Source: Candidatus Muproteobacteria bacterium RIFCSPHIGHO2_12_FULL_60_33
GTDB taxonomy: Bacteria > Pseudomonadota > Gammaproteobacteria > Acidiferrobacterales > Sulfurifustaceae
Direction: 5' to 3'
NCBI GenBank assembly: GCA_001785195.1
Contig: MFTB01000089.1
Coordinates: forward strand, 1-51,009
Length of the DNA stretch: 51,009 bases
In this document: positions 10,007 to 26,112 of the stretch, piece after piece
How positions within the stretch are numbered: position 1 is the first letter of the stretch
Layout of the letters: each line of letters starts with the position of its first letter
Program-made: the position numbers and the translations under genes
Notes under the pieces: generated by a model
The model's database searches: none
Seen by the model: only the letters and a program-made list of their open reading frames with translations
Told to the model about the DNA's origin: nothing

Positions 10007-11083
10007 GTGAGCGCACTCGCGGGATTATTTTCCAAGAAGAAGCTGCCACTGATAGGGATCGACATCAGCTCCTCCGCCGTCAAGGTGCTCGAGCTGAGCA
10101 AAAACGGCGAGCATCTGCGCGTCGAGCGCTACGCGGTGGAACCCCTCCCCCAGAATGCGGTGGTCGAGCACGCGATCACGGAAGTCGAACAGGTGGCGCA
10201 GGTGGTGGAGCGCGCCGTCAAGAAATCCGGCACCAAGGTCAGGCACGCCGCGGTCGCGGTGCCGGCGGCGCACGTCATCACCAAGACCATCAAGATGGCA
10301 GCCAGCCTGAGCGATCAGGATCGCCAGACACAGGTGGAGATGGAAGCGGATCATTACATTCCCTATCCACTGAACGAAATTAATCTCGATTTCCAGGTTC
10401 TGGGCCCGTCGGGAAACAACCCGGAAGAAGTGGACGTGCTGATGGCCGCCTGCCGCAAGGAAATCGTGGACGATTATCTCGCCGTCATTCAGCGGCCGGG
10501 CCTGACACCCATGGTCGTGGATGTCGAAACCTATGCCATGGAGAATGCCTTTTCTCTCATCACCAGCCACATGCCCGGCGGTGGCATGGAAAAGACCATC
10601 GCCGTGCTGGATATCGGCGCCACGGCGACCACCATCAACGTGGTGCATAACAACCGCTCGGTGTACACCCGCGATCATGCCTTCGGCGGCCGGCAGCTGA
10701 CGGAAGAGATTCAGCGTCGCTATGGCCTCTCTTATGAAGAGGCGGGACTGGCCAAGAAACAGGGTGGCCTGCCGGACAACTACCAGACCGATGTGCTGCG
10801 GCCTTTCATGGAGGCCATGTGCCAGGAAATCATGCGCGCCTTGCAGTTCTTCTACTCCTCGACGCCGTTCAACAGCGTGGATCAATTGCTGTTGGCGGGC
10901 GGTTGTGGGCAGATCGCGGGCATCGATGAACTCGTGGCGGCCCGCATCGGCGTGCCGGCGATGGTGGCCAATCCCTTCGCGAGCATGTCACTGGCCTCGC
11001 GCATCAAGCCGCAACATCTGTCCAATGACGCGCCCTCGCTCATGATCAGCTGCGGACTCGCCATGCGGAGCTTTGACGAATGA
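10007..11083 (+). CDS. pilM: Type IV pilus assembly protein PilM
   Basis: LIGIDISSSAVKVLELS, actin-like fold, followed by pilNOPQ; GTG start at 10007 after gagaggaa. Confidence 0.95.
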   Translation: MSALAGLFSKKKLPLIGIDISSSAVKVLELSKNGEHLRVERYAVEPLPQNAVVEHAITEVEQVAQVVERAVKKSGTKVRHAAVAVPAAHVITKTIKMAASLSDQDRQTQVEMEADHYIPYPLNEINLDFQVLGPSGNNPEEVDVLMAACRKEIVDDYLAVIQRPGLTPMVVDVETYAMENAFSLITSHMPGGGMEKTIAVLDIGATATTINVVHNNRSVYTRDHAFGGRQLTEEIQRRYGLSYEEAGLAKKQGGLPDNYQTDVLRPFMEAMCQEIMRALQFFYSSTPFNSVDQLLLAGGCGQIAGIDELVAARIGVPAMVANPFASMSLASRIKPQHLSNDAPSLMISCGLAMRSFDE

Positions 11084-11655
11084 CCACGCGCGTTAACCTT
11101 TTACCGTGGCGCGAAATGCGCCGCAAGGAGCAGGATCGTCAGCTGCTGACGATCGCCGTGGGTGCGTGGATCCTGATGGGCGTAATCATCTTCTATGCCC
11201 ACGTGCACGTGACCGCGCTGATCGAAAACCAGAACAAGCGCAATGAATTCATGAACGGGGAGATTGCCAAGGTCGAGAAGGAAATCAAGGAGATCGCCGA
11301 ACTGAAAAAGAAACGCGCGGACCTGATCGCGCGCATGAACGTGATTTATCAATTACAGGGAGACCGCACCCAGGTGGTGCATCTTTTCGACGAGCTGGCG
11401 CGCAAGCTGCCGGACGGCGTCTATCTCGCGTCCCTGAAGCACTCGGCCAGCACCATCGCACTGCAGGGCGTGGCCCAGTCGAACGCCCGCGTTTCGGCGC
11501 TTATGCGTAACCTGGCCGCCTCGGACTGGTTCACCGAACCGGAACTCGAAGTGATCACCGTCAAGGCCAAGGGAAGCGAGCGCGTGAGCGAGTTCTCGCT
11601 CAAGGTCAAGCAGGCCGCCAAGCAGCGGAAAAATATCGAGGATACCGGCACATGA
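11080..11655 (+). CDS. pilN: Type IV pilus assembly protein PilN
   Basis: RVNLLPWREMRRKEQDRQ and operon position. Confidence 0.94.
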   Translation: MTTRVNLLPWREMRRKEQDRQLLTIAVGAWILMGVIIFYAHVHVTALIENQNKRNEFMNGEIAKVEKEIKEIAELKKKRADLIARMNVIYQLQGDRTQVVHLFDELARKLPDGVYLASLKHSASTIALQGVAQSNARVSALMRNLAASDWFTEPELEVITVKAKGSERVSEFSLKVKQAAKQRKNIEDTGT

Positions 11656-12278
11656 CGCTGGACGACCTGAAAAATATCGACGTCAACAATTTTGGTTCCT
11701 GGCCGGTACCGATCAAGATCGGCGGCATCCTGGTGGTGTGCGTGGCTATTCTTTTCGCCGGTTTCTGGTTTCTCATCCAGAGTGAACTCGAAGAGTATGA
11801 TGGGGCACAAAAGCAGGAAGCCAGCCTGCGCGAGACCTACATGAACAAGAAAGGCCTGGCGATCAATCTGCCAGCCTACAAGGAACAAATGGACGAAATG
11901 GAGCAGACCTTCGGCAGCCTGCTGCGGCAGTTGCCCAACACCACGGAGGTTCCTGATCTGCTGGTAGATATCACCCAGGCCGGTCTGGGCCGTGGGCTGG
12001 AATTCGCGCTGTTCCGTCCGGAGAAGGAACAGCCCAAGGATTTCTATGCCGAGATGCCGATCAGCGTCGAGGTGCGGGGCAGCTATCATGAGCTGGCACA
12101 GTTCGTTAGCGACGTCGCCGCGCTTCCCCGCATCGTGACTTTTGGCGACATCAATATCGTTGCGACTGGAAAGGACAACAAGCTGACCATGTCGGCCAAG
12201 GCCAAGACGTATCGCTATCTTGAGGAAGGTGGCGCCGCGAAACCGGACAAGGTCAAGCCCCGGGAGCGGAGGGGATAG
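11652..12278 (+). CDS. pilO: Type IV pilus assembly protein PilO
   Basis: Size, single TM, LLRQLPNTTEVPDLLVDITQAG and operon position. Confidence 0.94.
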   Translation: MTLDDLKNIDVNNFGSWPVPIKIGGILVVCVAILFAGFWFLIQSELEEYDGAQKQEASLRETYMNKKGLAINLPAYKEQMDEMEQTFGSLLRQLPNTTEVPDLLVDITQAGLGRGLEFALFRPEKEQPKDFYAEMPISVEVRGSYHELAQFVSDVAALPRIVTFGDINIVATGKDNKLTMSAKAKTYRYLEEGGAAKPDKVKPRERRG

Positions 12279-12280
12279 CC

Positions 12281-12799
12281 ATGAAACCGGTAATACCACT
12301 ACTCATGGCGAGCCTGTTTTGTGTAACGCTGAGCGCTTGCAGCAGCGATGGCTTGGAAGACTTGCGCGAGTTCGTCAATAACGCCTATGCCGACAAGAAA
12401 CCGAAGGTGGAGCCGCTGCCGGAAATCAAAATGCAGGAAACGTTTATTTATAACGCGACGAACCTGACCGATCCATTCGCCGCTTTCAATCTTATGCCCC
12501 AGGGCCAGAAAAGTGCCAGCGGCCCGCGACCGGATCCGAACCGCCGCAAGGAACCGCTGGAGGACTATCCGCTGGACTCGCTGAAAATGGTGGGTACCCT
12601 CAGTCGCGGCAAACAGGCGTGGGCCGTCATTCAGGCGCCGGACGGGACTGTTCACCGCACGCAGGTCGGCGATCACCTGGGGCAGAACTCCGGCATGATC
12701 AACAAGATTACCGAGGAAAAAGTCGATCTGATCGAATTGATACAGGGAACCATGGGCGATTGGGTCGAACGTGAAGCCAACCTGACATTGTTGGAATGA
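12281..12799 (+). CDS. pilP: Type IV pilus assembly lipoprotein PilP
   Basis: Lipobox LSACSS; PLEDYPLDSLKMVGTL...GQNSGMI motif. Confidence 0.94.
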   Translation: MKPVIPLLMASLFCVTLSACSSDGLEDLREFVNNAYADKKPKVEPLPEIKMQETFIYNATNLTDPFAAFNLMPQGQKSASGPRPDPNRRKEPLEDYPLDSLKMVGTLSRGKQAWAVIQAPDGTVHRTQVGDHLGQNSGMINKITEEKVDLIELIQGTMGDWVEREANLTLLE

Positions 12800-12824
12800 A
12801 CTGGACGAACAAAGGCGGGATGAT

Positions 12825-15497
12825 ATGAATGACAAGACGAGCGAAGCAGGGCTACCTATAGTGAAACAGCAAACTCGAATCTTGCGCAGGGTGGCGCTCG
12901 CGTCCGGCCGATGCCTGGCGTTTCTGGTCGCCACGGCCGGGATGACCGCCAGTACCTACGGCGCGGAAATCCAGTCCATCGCCTGGGAGCCGGGCAGCGA
13001 AACACCGGTGTTGCAAGTGCGTGCCGCCGGTGAGGCTTCGTTCACCACCCAGGTGCTGGAAGACGGCCAGCGCTTGCGCATCAGCTTCCCGGACAGCAGC
13101 ATGGGGCCGTCGCTCGCCGAGCTTCAGGGTCTGGACAAGGTGAAGGGCGCATATCCCTATCTTGCCGACAACGGCACGGCCGTCGTGGTGGATCTGCTGA
13201 TGAATGAGCCCGGCCAGCTCGACGTGCAGAAAGCCGAATACGGATACCGCGTAGCAGCCTCCACGACGGCGCCAGCCGCGGCTGCCGTCGAGCTCCCGCC
13301 CGCCGCGCTTGCCCCGACCGTTGCGGTGGAAACGCCGGTTAAGGCCGAGGCGCCCGCCGTGGAAAAACCGGCCGCTGCCGAGCCGCCGCCCGCCGCGCCG
13401 GTCGCGGAAGAGAAAAATTCCATTGAGGATATCGTCTACGCCAAGCTGCCCGGCGACCGGATCCAGATTACCTTCAAGATGACCAAGGCGCCCGCGGAAC
13501 CGAACGCCTTTACCATCACCAATCCGGCGCGGATATCGCTGGATTTCCCGAACACCCGTGTCGGGTTCGCCAAGAAAAGTCTGGCGGTCAAGGAAGCAGC
13601 GGTGACCAATGTGACCGCGATCGAAGCGGATGACCGCTCACGCGTGGTGTTGAGCCTGATCAAGCCGGTCGCGTATTCCACGAACATCGAGGGCAACGAT
13701 TTCATCGTGACCGTGGAGGCGCCCGTCAGCGCCATCGCCGGGGCGGTGGAACCCAAGACCACGCATTTTGCCAGCACCCGCAAAACCGGCAAGTACAGCT
13801 TGAAGGGTATCGATTTCCGTCGCGGGCCCCAAGGCGATGGCAAGATCATCATCAGCCTTTCCGATCCCGCCGTGGGTATCGATATCCGCGAGCAGGCCGG
13901 CGAGATCATGTTGGACTTTCTGAATACCTCGGCATCCGCCGAGCTGCAACGCCGGCTCGATGTGGTGGATTTTGCTACACCGGTGCAGACCATTGACACC
14001 ATCGCGCAAGGCAAGAACACGCGCATGATTATCACGCCCAAGGGCAGGTACGAGCACCTGGCGTACCAGACCGGCAATATCTTCACCGTCAGCATCAAAC
14101 CGGTGATCGAAAAACCGGACGAGAAAAAAGTGGACGAGTTCGGTTATTCCGGGGAAAAGCTGTCGCTCAATTTTCAGAACATCGAGGCGCGCGCCGCGCT
14201 GCAGGTCTTGGCGGACTTCACCGGTCTCAATTTCGTCGTCAGCGATACCGTCAAGGGATCCCTGACGTTGCGCCTGAAGGACGTGCCGTGGGATCAGGCG
14301 CTCGATCTCATTCTCGATAGCAAAAACCTGGCGATGCGCCGCAAGGGCAACGTGATCACGGTCGCGCCCGCGCCCGAGGTGGCGGCCAAGGAAAAGGCCA
14401 ATCTGGAGTCGACCAAGGCGGTGATCGATCTCGAGCCGCTGGTGTCGGAACTCGTCCAGATCAATTACGCCAAGGCCGACGATATCGCCAACCTGCTCAA
14501 GTCCATCAAGCAGGTAACCACGGCGAGTTCGGAGGAACATCCGGTCTTCGGAAGCACTGCCACGGGTGCGACAATTGAAAAATCCTCGGTAGCTAACACA
14601 CTCCTGTCACCCCGTGGGCAAGTGACCGTGGATGCGCGCACCAATGCCATTCTTATTCAGGACACGCCCGGCAAGATCCGCGAGGTGCGCAAGTTGATCG
14701 CCCAACTGGACCAACCCGTGCGTCAAGTCATGATCGAATCCCGTCTGGTGGAGGCGACCGATAATTTCAGCAAATCGCTCGGCATACGGTTCGGCACGAA
14801 GTACGCCGATACCTCACCCAGCGGCCGTGCCGGAGCGGTATCGGGGACGGTGGCCGACAGTTCATCGATTGTGTCGGCCGGAACACTTTCAGCCAGCTCA
14901 AGCGGTCTTAATGTCAATCTGCCGTCCGCCGGTATTGGCAGCTCCGTCGCCGGCTCCATCGGCATCACCATTGCCAAGATCGGCTCGAACGGCGGCCTGC
15001 TGAACCTGGAGTTGTCGGCGCTGGAGCAGGAAGGCAAGGGCAAGGTCATTTCCAGCCCGCGCGTCATCACCGCCAACCAGAAACTGGCGCGTATCGAGCA
15101 AGGTCAGGAGCGGGTATTCACGACCAGCGTGCTGGGTGTCGGCTCCGTGGTGACCAAGAAGGCCACGCTCAAGCTGGAAGTCACGCCGCAGATCACGCCG
15201 GATGACCGCATTAACATGGAAGTGAACATCACCAAGGACAACTTTGCCGATGCCGTCGCCGGCGTGCTGAACGTGAAGGAGATCAAAACCCAGGTGCTGC
15301 TCGACAACGGCGAGACCGTGGTCATCGGCGGCATCTACGAACAGGACAAGGTTAATACTGTCACCAAGGTCCCGTTTTTTGGAGATATTCCTCTGCTGGG
15401 CTGGCTGTTCAAGAGCAAGGAAACCAAGGACAACAAGACCGAGCTGCTGATTTTCCTGACACCCCGGATTCTCTCGGAAAACCTCAGTCTGCGTTAA
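12825..15497 (+). CDS. pilQ: Type IV pilus secretin PilQ
   Basis: AMIN repeats, SLNFQNIEARAALQVLADFTGLNFVVSD, secretin C-terminus VPFFGDIPLLGWLFKSK. Confidence 0.95.
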   Translation: MNDKTSEAGLPIVKQQTRILRRVALASGRCLAFLVATAGMTASTYGAEIQSIAWEPGSETPVLQVRAAGEASFTTQVLEDGQRLRISFPDSSMGPSLAELQGLDKVKGAYPYLADNGTAVVVDLLMNEPGQLDVQKAEYGYRVAASTTAPAAAAVELPPAALAPTVAVETPVKAEAPAVEKPAAAEPPPAAPVAEEKNSIEDIVYAKLPGDRIQITFKMTKAPAEPNAFTITNPARISLDFPNTRVGFAKKSLAVKEAAVTNVTAIEADDRSRVVLSLIKPVAYSTNIEGNDFIVTVEAPVSAIAGAVEPKTTHFASTRKTGKYSLKGIDFRRGPQGDGKIIISLSDPAVGIDIREQAGEIMLDFLNTSASAELQRRLDVVDFATPVQTIDTIAQGKNTRMIITPKGRYEHLAYQTGNIFTVSIKPVIEKPDEKKVDEFGYSGEKLSLNFQNIEARAALQVLADFTGLNFVVSDTVKGSLTLRLKDVPWDQALDLILDSKNLAMRRKGNVITVAPAPEVAAKEKANLESTKAVIDLEPLVSELVQINYAKADDIANLLKSIKQVTTASSEEHPVFGSTATGATIEKSSVANTLLSPRGQVTVDARTNAILIQDTPGKIREVRKLIAQLDQPVRQVMIESRLVEATDNFSKSLGIRFGTKYADTSPSGRAGAVSGTVADSSSIVSAGTLSASSSGLNVNLPSAGIGSSVAGSIGITIAKIGSNGGLLNLELSALEQEGKGKVISSPRVITANQKLARIEQGQERVFTTSVLGVGSVVTKKATLKLEVTPQITPDDRINMEVNITKDNFADAVAGVLNVKEIKTQVLLDNGETVVIGGIYEQDKVNTVTKVPFFGDIPLLGWLFKSKETKDNKTELLIFLTPRILSENLSLR

Positions 15498-15577
15498 ACA
15501 TTGCTGCTGCCAGAGCCGGCCGCCCGATGACGGCCGGTTTGCTTGATTTATGGCCGGGATGCTGGCATACCTGCGCC

Positions 15578-16120
15578 ATGAGCCGGCCGGACAATATCTT
15601 CCTGATCGGTCCGATGGGGGCGGGAAAATCCACCATCGGACGCCATCTTGCCGAGTTGCTGAACAAGGAATTCCGGGATTCCGATCAGGAAATCGAGAAG
15701 CGCACCGGCGCGGGTATTCCGCTCATTTTTGAGATTGAAGGCGAGGCCGGTTTCCGCAGCCGCGAATCGTCCGTCCTGGATGAACTGACGCGCCAATCCA
15801 ATCTTGTGCTCGCCACCGGCGGCGGTGTCGTTCTGTCACCGGATAACCGGAAGATCCTGCATGAGCGGGGCGTCGTGGTGTACCTGCACGCACCGCTGGA
15901 AACGCTGCTGCAGCGTACACACCGTGACCGCCATCGTCCCCTGTTGCAGACGGCGGACCGCCGCCGCACGCTGGAGGACATCCTCAAGGCGCGCGAACCG
16001 ATTTATCGTCAGACCGCGGACATGGTCATCGAGACCTCGCACCGCTCGCCGGTGAGTGTGGCGCGCGAAATCGCGCGCAAACTGGAAGCCCTGCAAACCG
16101 ATGAAAACGCTGCCTCTTGA
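15578..16120 (+). CDS. aroK: Shikimate kinase
   Basis: [20 protein letters not shown]; follows pilQ, precedes aroB. Confidence 0.95.
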   Translation: MSRPDNIFLIGPMGAGKSTIGRHLAELLNKEFRDSDQEIEKRTGAGIPLIFEIEGEAGFRSRESSVLDELTRQSNLVLATGGGVVLSPDNRKILHERGVVVYLHAPLETLLQRTHRDRHRPLLQTADRRRTLEDILKAREPIYRQTADMVIETSHRSPVSVAREIARKLEALQTDENAAS

Positions 16121-17186
16121 TCTCGGGGAAAGAAGCTACCCGATTTATATCGGGGCGGGTCTGCTCAACCAGGCCGATTTGCTGAAAAAGCATATCGCCG
16201 GGAGCCGGGTCGCCATCGTGACCAATGCAACCGTGGCGCCACTGTACCTCGCCAAGGTGCGCGCTTCCCTGACCTCCTGTCAACCAATCGAAGTGATTTT
16301 GCCGGATGGTGAAGAGTACAAAACGCTCGAGGTATTGAACCGGATTTTTGACGCCCTGCTGGCGGCGCGCTGCGACCGGCGCACCACCCTCATCGCGCTG
16401 GGCGGCGGCGTGATCGGCGACATGGCCGGTTTCGCCGCGGCCAGCTACCAGCGCGGTGTTCCCTTCATCCAGGTGCCGACCACGCTGTTGTCGCAGGTGG
16501 ATTCCTCGGTTGGCGGCAAGACCGGCGTCAATCATCCGCTCGGCAAGAACATGATCGGCGCGTTCTACCAGCCGCGCGCAGTCGTCATCGACACCGATAC
16601 GCTCAACACCCTGCCGGACCGTGAGCTTGCGTCCGGGCTGGCCGAAGTCATCAAATACGGCCTGATCCGCGACCCCGAGTTTTTCGCCTGGCTCGAGACC
16701 AATCTGGACAAACTGCTGGCGCGCGATGCCGAAGCGCTGGCCTTCGCCATCCACCGCTCCTGCCGCAACAAGGCCGAGGTGGTGGCCGCGGATGAACGCG
16801 AAACCGGCGTGCGTGCCACGCTCAATCTGGGTCACAGCTTCGGTCACGCGATCGAAACCGGCCTGGGTTACGGGAACTGGTTGCATGGCGAGGCCATCGC
16901 CGCGGGCATGGTCATGGCCGCAGACCTGTCGCGCCGGCTCGGGTGGCTGACAGCCGCGGAGACCACGCGCATTGAAAAACTGATCAAGTGCGCACGCCTG
17001 CCGGTGCGTGCCCCCGGCACGCTTTCCACTGCGCGTTTTCTGGAACTGATGGCGGTGGACAAGAAAGTGCTGAACGGGCGCCTGCGGCTGGTGCTGCTCA
17101 AGCGCCTTGGCGAGGCCGTGGTCACCGACGACTATCCGCGCGCCGAGCTTGAGGCCACGCTCGCGAGCATGCGCGAGGCAGCATAA
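16101..17186 (+). CDS. aroB: 3-dehydroquinate synthase
   Basis: [58 protein letters not shown]. Confidence 0.96.
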   Translation: MKTLPLDLGERSYPIYIGAGLLNQADLLKKHIAGSRVAIVTNATVAPLYLAKVRASLTSCQPIEVILPDGEEYKTLEVLNRIFDALLAARCDRRTTLIALGGGVIGDMAGFAAASYQRGVPFIQVPTTLLSQVDSSVGGKTGVNHPLGKNMIGAFYQPRAVVIDTDTLNTLPDRELASGLAEVIKYGLIRDPEFFAWLETNLDKLLARDAEALAFAIHRSCRNKAEVVAADERETGVRATLNLGHSFGHAIETGLGYGNWLHGEAIAAGMVMAADLSRRLGWLTAAETTRIEKLIKCARLPVRAPGTLSTARFLELMAVDKKVLNGRLRLVLLKRLGEAVVTDDYPRAELEATLASMREAA

Positions 17187-17196
17187 CGGAAAGCAA

Positions 17197-17474
17197 ATGG
17201 ACAGGATTAACAGGGAGAGCCGGAAACAGACGAAGACACTTAACGTGTCTTCGTCCCGGCGAGCGCCCCGCCACGGATGGCGGGGCCGAGTGTGTCGAAG
17301 TTTTTGTGGCCACGCCAAGGACGGCAGGCAGGCCCTCCCTGGCGTCGCCATAGCCGCCTCGGTTCAGCCCGGCCCGCACTTCCGTGTGCGGGCGCTCAGC
17401 GGCGCCGATGCACGTTAAGTGCATCGGCGACAAACCCCGCTTCGCCCTGTTAATCCTGTGAATCTTGTCGATTT
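17197..17474. repeat. Composite element: ACAGGATTAACAGGG inverted termini enclosing a chain of hairpins
   Basis: Outer arms 17200-17214 and 17445-17459; hairpins 17229-17255, 17265-17286, 17403-17429. Confidence 0.75.
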
Positions 17475-17482
17475 CTTTTTTT

Positions 17483-18610
17483 ATGCTCGCGCCCTACGCC
17501 GCTACTGACAAAGCCTCGCGCGGGCGACGGTATCCCGAGGCCGCGCCCGCGAACCGCTCCGAATATCAGCGCGATCGCGACCGCATCATCCACAGCGCGG
17601 CGTTTCGCCGTCTCGAATACAAGACTCAGGTTTTCATCAACCACGAGGGCGATCTGTTCCGCACGCGCCTGACGCATTCCATCGAGGTGGCGCAGATCGC
17701 GCGCTCCATCGCCCGCGCGCTGGGCCTCAACGAGGACTTGACCGAAGCGATTGCGCTCGCGCACGATCTTGGGCACACGCCCTTCGGGCATTCGGGCCAA
17801 GACGCTCTGAATGAATGCCTGCGCGATTACGGCGGCTTCGAGCACAACCTGCAATCCTTGCGCGTCGTGGATGTTCTGGAAGAGCGTTATGCCGAATTTC
17901 CCGGGCTCAATCTTACTTTCGAGACGCGCGAAGGCATTCTCAAGCACTGCTCGCTCAAGAACGCCCGTGAACTGGGCGAACTGGGAAAACGGTTTCTGGA
18001 AAAAACCCAGCCTGGTCTGGAAGCGCAATTGGTCAACATCGCCGATGAAATCGCCTACAACAATCACGACGTGGACGATGGGCTGCGTTCCGGACTGCTG
18101 ACGCTGGAGCAACTGAAACCCATCGCCTTGTTCGCCGGGCAATACGACGAGGTGGTGCGACGCTACCCGGACATTCCCCCGCGCCGGACCATTTATGAAA
18201 CCATACGCCGCATGATCAATCAGGTGGTGACCGACCTTATCGAGAACAGCTGGCGCCGGATCGCGCAGTCCGGGATCAAAGACATCGAGGATGTACGTCG
18301 TCACCCTGAACCCTTGATCGCCTACACCCCGGAAGTGGCCGAAAAGTCACGCGAGCTCAAGCGTTTTCTGCGGCAGAACCTGTATGCGCACGAACGCGTG
18401 ACCCGCATGATGGGCGAGGCGGTGAAGATTGTGCGCGAACTGTTCGAGGCCTTCATGCGGGAGCCTGGATTATTGCCGTCCCAGTACCAGGACAAACTCC
18501 GGCAGCAGAATGGAGCCGGGGAACGGGCCCGGATCATTGCCGACTATATCGCCGGCATGACCGACCGCTATGCCATGCGCGAGCATGAGCGGCTGTTTCC
18601 GGGTACTTAA
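17483..18610 (+). CDS. dgt: Deoxyguanosinetriphosphate triphosphohydrolase-like protein
   Basis: HD-domain motifs [68 protein letters not shown]. Confidence 0.92.
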   Translation: MLAPYAATDKASRGRRYPEAAPANRSEYQRDRDRIIHSAAFRRLEYKTQVFINHEGDLFRTRLTHSIEVAQIARSIARALGLNEDLTEAIALAHDLGHTPFGHSGQDALNECLRDYGGFEHNLQSLRVVDVLEERYAEFPGLNLTFETREGILKHCSLKNARELGELGKRFLEKTQPGLEAQLVNIADEIAYNNHDVDDGLRSGLLTLEQLKPIALFAGQYDEVVRRYPDIPPRRTIYETIRRMINQVVTDLIENSWRRIAQSGIKDIEDVRRHPEPLIAYTPEVAEKSRELKRFLRQNLYAHERVTRMMGEAVKIVRELFEAFMREPGLLPSQYQDKLRQQNGAGERARIIADYIAGMTDRYAMREHERLFPGT

Positions 18611-18879
18611 CCGGATAAAAGCCGTTTCCGCTCAATCCCTTCTTTCTCCATTCGCTCAAAAAGCCCCGTTTCCCAACGGGTTCCATTGAACCGGCCCCGG
18701 TGGGCCGGTATACTTTTCGCCCCTTTTGCTCCTGTTTTTTCGAGGTTTTCGCGGGCGGAAGAACGAATCTCCCCGATCCGGGCGAAGCCCCCGCTGGTGA
18801 GTTCGAAAACACAAACGGCTGATCGGCGCATCAGGATGTCTGGTGCCGGATCGCCACCGGCGGCAAATGAAAACGGTGA

Positions 18880-23422
<4,543 letters not shown>

Positions 23423-23430
<8 letters not shown>

Positions 23431-24868
23431 GATCACCGGCTTCATGGAGTTTCACCGCGCCAAGCAGCTGTACCGGCCGGTGGCTGAACGCGTGCGCGAC
23501 TGGAAACAGGTCATGCATCCGCTGCCCGAAGGCGAGCTCAAAAAGCAGGGCGCGCGCTGCATGGACTGCGGCATTCCGTTCTGCCATCAGGGCTGCCCGC
23601 TGGGCAATATCATCCCGGACTGGAACGACCTGGTTTACCGCGGCCAATGGCAGGAGGCCATCAAGCGCCTGCACGCGACCAATAATTTTCCGGATTTCAC
23701 CGGCACGCTTTGCCCCGCGCCTTGCGAGGGCGCCTGCGTGCTCGGCATCAACGACGATCCGGTGACGATCAAGGCGATCGAGCTTGCCATCATCGACCGC
23801 GCCTTCCAGGAGGGCTGGATCAAGCCCGAGCCGCCCAAGGTGTTGACGGGAAAGAAAGTCGCGATTGTCGGCTCCGGCCCCGCCGGTCTCGCGGGCGCAC
23901 AGCAGTTGCGACGCGCCGGCCACGATGTCACCGTGTTCGAGCGCGACGACCGCATCGGCGGCCTGCTGCGCTACGGTATCCCCGAATTCAAGATGGAAAA
24001 GCAAGTGCTCGACCGGCGACTGGAGCAGATGCAGGCCGAAGGCGTGGTGTTCAAGGCCAACGCGCACATCGGCGTGAATGTCCCGGTCGAGGAGCTAAAG
24101 AAAAATTTCGATGCGCTTCTGCTTGCCGGCGGCGCCTGTGCCGCGCGCGATCTCAAGGTCCCGGGACGTGAACTCAAGGGCGTGCACTTCGCCATGGAGT
24201 ATCTGACGCAGTCCAACCGGCGTTGCGAGGGCGACAAAGTGCCGACGGACCAGGAAATCAGCGCCAAGGGCAAGCACGTCGTGATCATCGGCGGCGGTGA
24301 CACCGGTGCCGATTGCCTCGGTACCGCGAATCGTCAGGGCGCAAGCAGCGTGCACCAGCTGGAGATCATGCCACGCCCGCCGGAACACCGCGCCGTGGAC
24401 AATCCCTGGCCGCAGTATCCGTATGTTTATCGCGTCTCCGCGGCGCACGAAGAGGGCGTCGAGCGGGTCTATTCGGTTTCGACCAAACGTTTTATCGGGG
24501 ACGATCACGGCCGTCTCAAGGCGCTCGAACTGGTCAAAGTGGAGCTGGTCCGCGAAGGCGGTCGCGCCATCTTCAGGGAAATCCCGGGCAGCGAGTTCAC
24601 CCTGCCGGGCGGGCTGGTGTTGCTGGCCATGGGATTCACCGGGCCGGAGAAGCCGGGCATGCTGGAGAGCCTGGGCGTGAAACTCACCGAGCGCGGCAAT
24701 GTCTGGCGCGACGGCAACTGGATGACGAGCGTGCCGGGCGTGTTCACCGCCGGCGACATGCAGCGCGGCCAGTCGCTCATCGTCTGGGCCATCGCCGAGG
24801 CGCGCTCGGCGGCGCGCGGCATCGACAAATATCTGACGGGCGCCTCCGACCTCCCCGCGCCGTTATAA
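23423..24868 (+). CDS. gltD: Glutamate synthase small subunit
   Basis: [48 protein letters not shown]; overlaps gltB stop. Confidence 0.96.
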
Positions 24869-24875
24869 GAATTTT

Positions 24876-25031
24876 TGACGCGAAGGCGCAAAGACGCAAA
24901 GATTTTCAGTCTCGAATTATTCCATTAAACCCAAGCGTCTGCGGAAAGTTTCTCTTGCGAGCACCTTAAGCGCAGTGGCGCAAAGGCTTTCGATTCGAAT
25001 CTTTCTTTGCGTCTTAACGTCTTTGCGTCAG
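24876..25031. repeat. GCAAAGACGCAAAG-family inverted repeat
   Basis: tgacgcgaaggcgcaaagacgcaaaga (24876 on) / tctttgcgtcttaacgtctttgcgtcag (to 25031), with an additional degenerate unit at 24971-24986. Confidence 0.8.
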
Positions 25032-25039
25032 AAACTCAT

Positions 25040-26107
25040 ATGATCGAATTGAAAAACGATAGATTATTGCGTGCGCTGCTGAGGCAGCCGGTGGACGTGA
25101 CGCCGGTGTGGATCATGCGCCAGGCGGGGCGGTATCTGCCCGAGTACCGCGCGGTGCGCGAGCAGGCCGGCGACTTCAAGACGCTCTGCACGACGCCGGA
25201 ACTGGCCTGTGAGGTCACATTGCAACCGCTGCGGCGTTTCCCGCTGGACGCCGCGATTCTGTTTTCCGACATTCTCACCATTCCGGATGCCATGGGTCTC
25301 GAGTTGTATTTCACCGAGGGCGAGGGCCCGCAGTTCCGCAAGCCCGTGCGCACCGCCGCCGACGTGGATGCGCTGCCGGTGCCGGACCCCGAGGTTGAGC
25401 TGCGTTATGTCATGGACGCGGTGCGCCTGGTCAGGCGCGAGCTGAACGGGAAGGTCCCGCTCATCGGCTTCGCCGGCAGTCCCTGGACGCTGGCGACCTA
25501 CATGGTCGAGGGTGGCGGCAGCAAGGATTTCGGCCTCGTCAAACGCATGATGTTCGACCAGCCGGCGCTCATGCACCGGCTGCTGGATGTGCTGGCGGAC
25601 GCCGTGACCGCCTACCTCAACGCGCAGGTGGCCGCCGGCGCGCAGGCGCTGATGCTGTTCGACACCTGGGGTGGCGTGCTCACCCCGCGCGACTATCGTG
25701 CGTTCTCGCTGCAATACATGGAGCGGATCGTGCGCGGTCTGACGCGCGAGCACGAAGGCAGACGGGTGCCGGTGATTCTGTTCACCAAGAACGGCGGCCA
25801 GTGGCTGGAGGTCATGGCCGCTACCGGTTGCGATGCGCTGGGGGTCGACTGGACCACCGATCTGGGAGATGCCCGTATGCGCGTCGGAAACAGCGTGGCC
25901 CTGCAGGGCAACATGGACCCGTCCGTGTTGTATGCCTCCGCCGAGCGTATTCGCCACGAGGTCGGTACCATTCTTGAAAGCTATGGAAACGGCAGCGGGC
26001 ACGTTTTCAACCTCGGGCACGGCATTCATCAACATGCCGATCCGGAAAGAGTGGCGGTGGTGGTGGATGCCGTGCACGATCTGAGCCGCCCTTATCATCA
26101 GGCATAA
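25040..26107 (+). CDS. hemE: Uroporphyrinogen decarboxylase
   Basis: [60 protein letters not shown]. Confidence 0.97.
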   Translation: MIELKNDRLLRALLRQPVDVTPVWIMRQAGRYLPEYRAVREQAGDFKTLCTTPELACEVTLQPLRRFPLDAAILFSDILTIPDAMGLELYFTEGEGPQFRKPVRTAADVDALPVPDPEVELRYVMDAVRLVRRELNGKVPLIGFAGSPWTLATYMVEGGGSKDFGLVKRMMFDQPALMHRLLDVLADAVTAYLNAQVAAGAQALMLFDTWGGVLTPRDYRAFSLQYMERIVRGLTREHEGRRVPVILFTKNGGQWLEVMAATGCDALGVDWTTDLGDARMRVGNSVALQGNMDPSVLYASAERIRHEVGTILESYGNGSGHVFNLGHGIHQHADPERVAVVVDAVHDLSRPYHQA

Positions 26108-26112
26108 CGCGG

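Noticed and set aside
17197-17474. CRISPR-like repeat array
   Set aside because: Repeats are inverted, short and few, with no regular spacers and no cas genes in the window.
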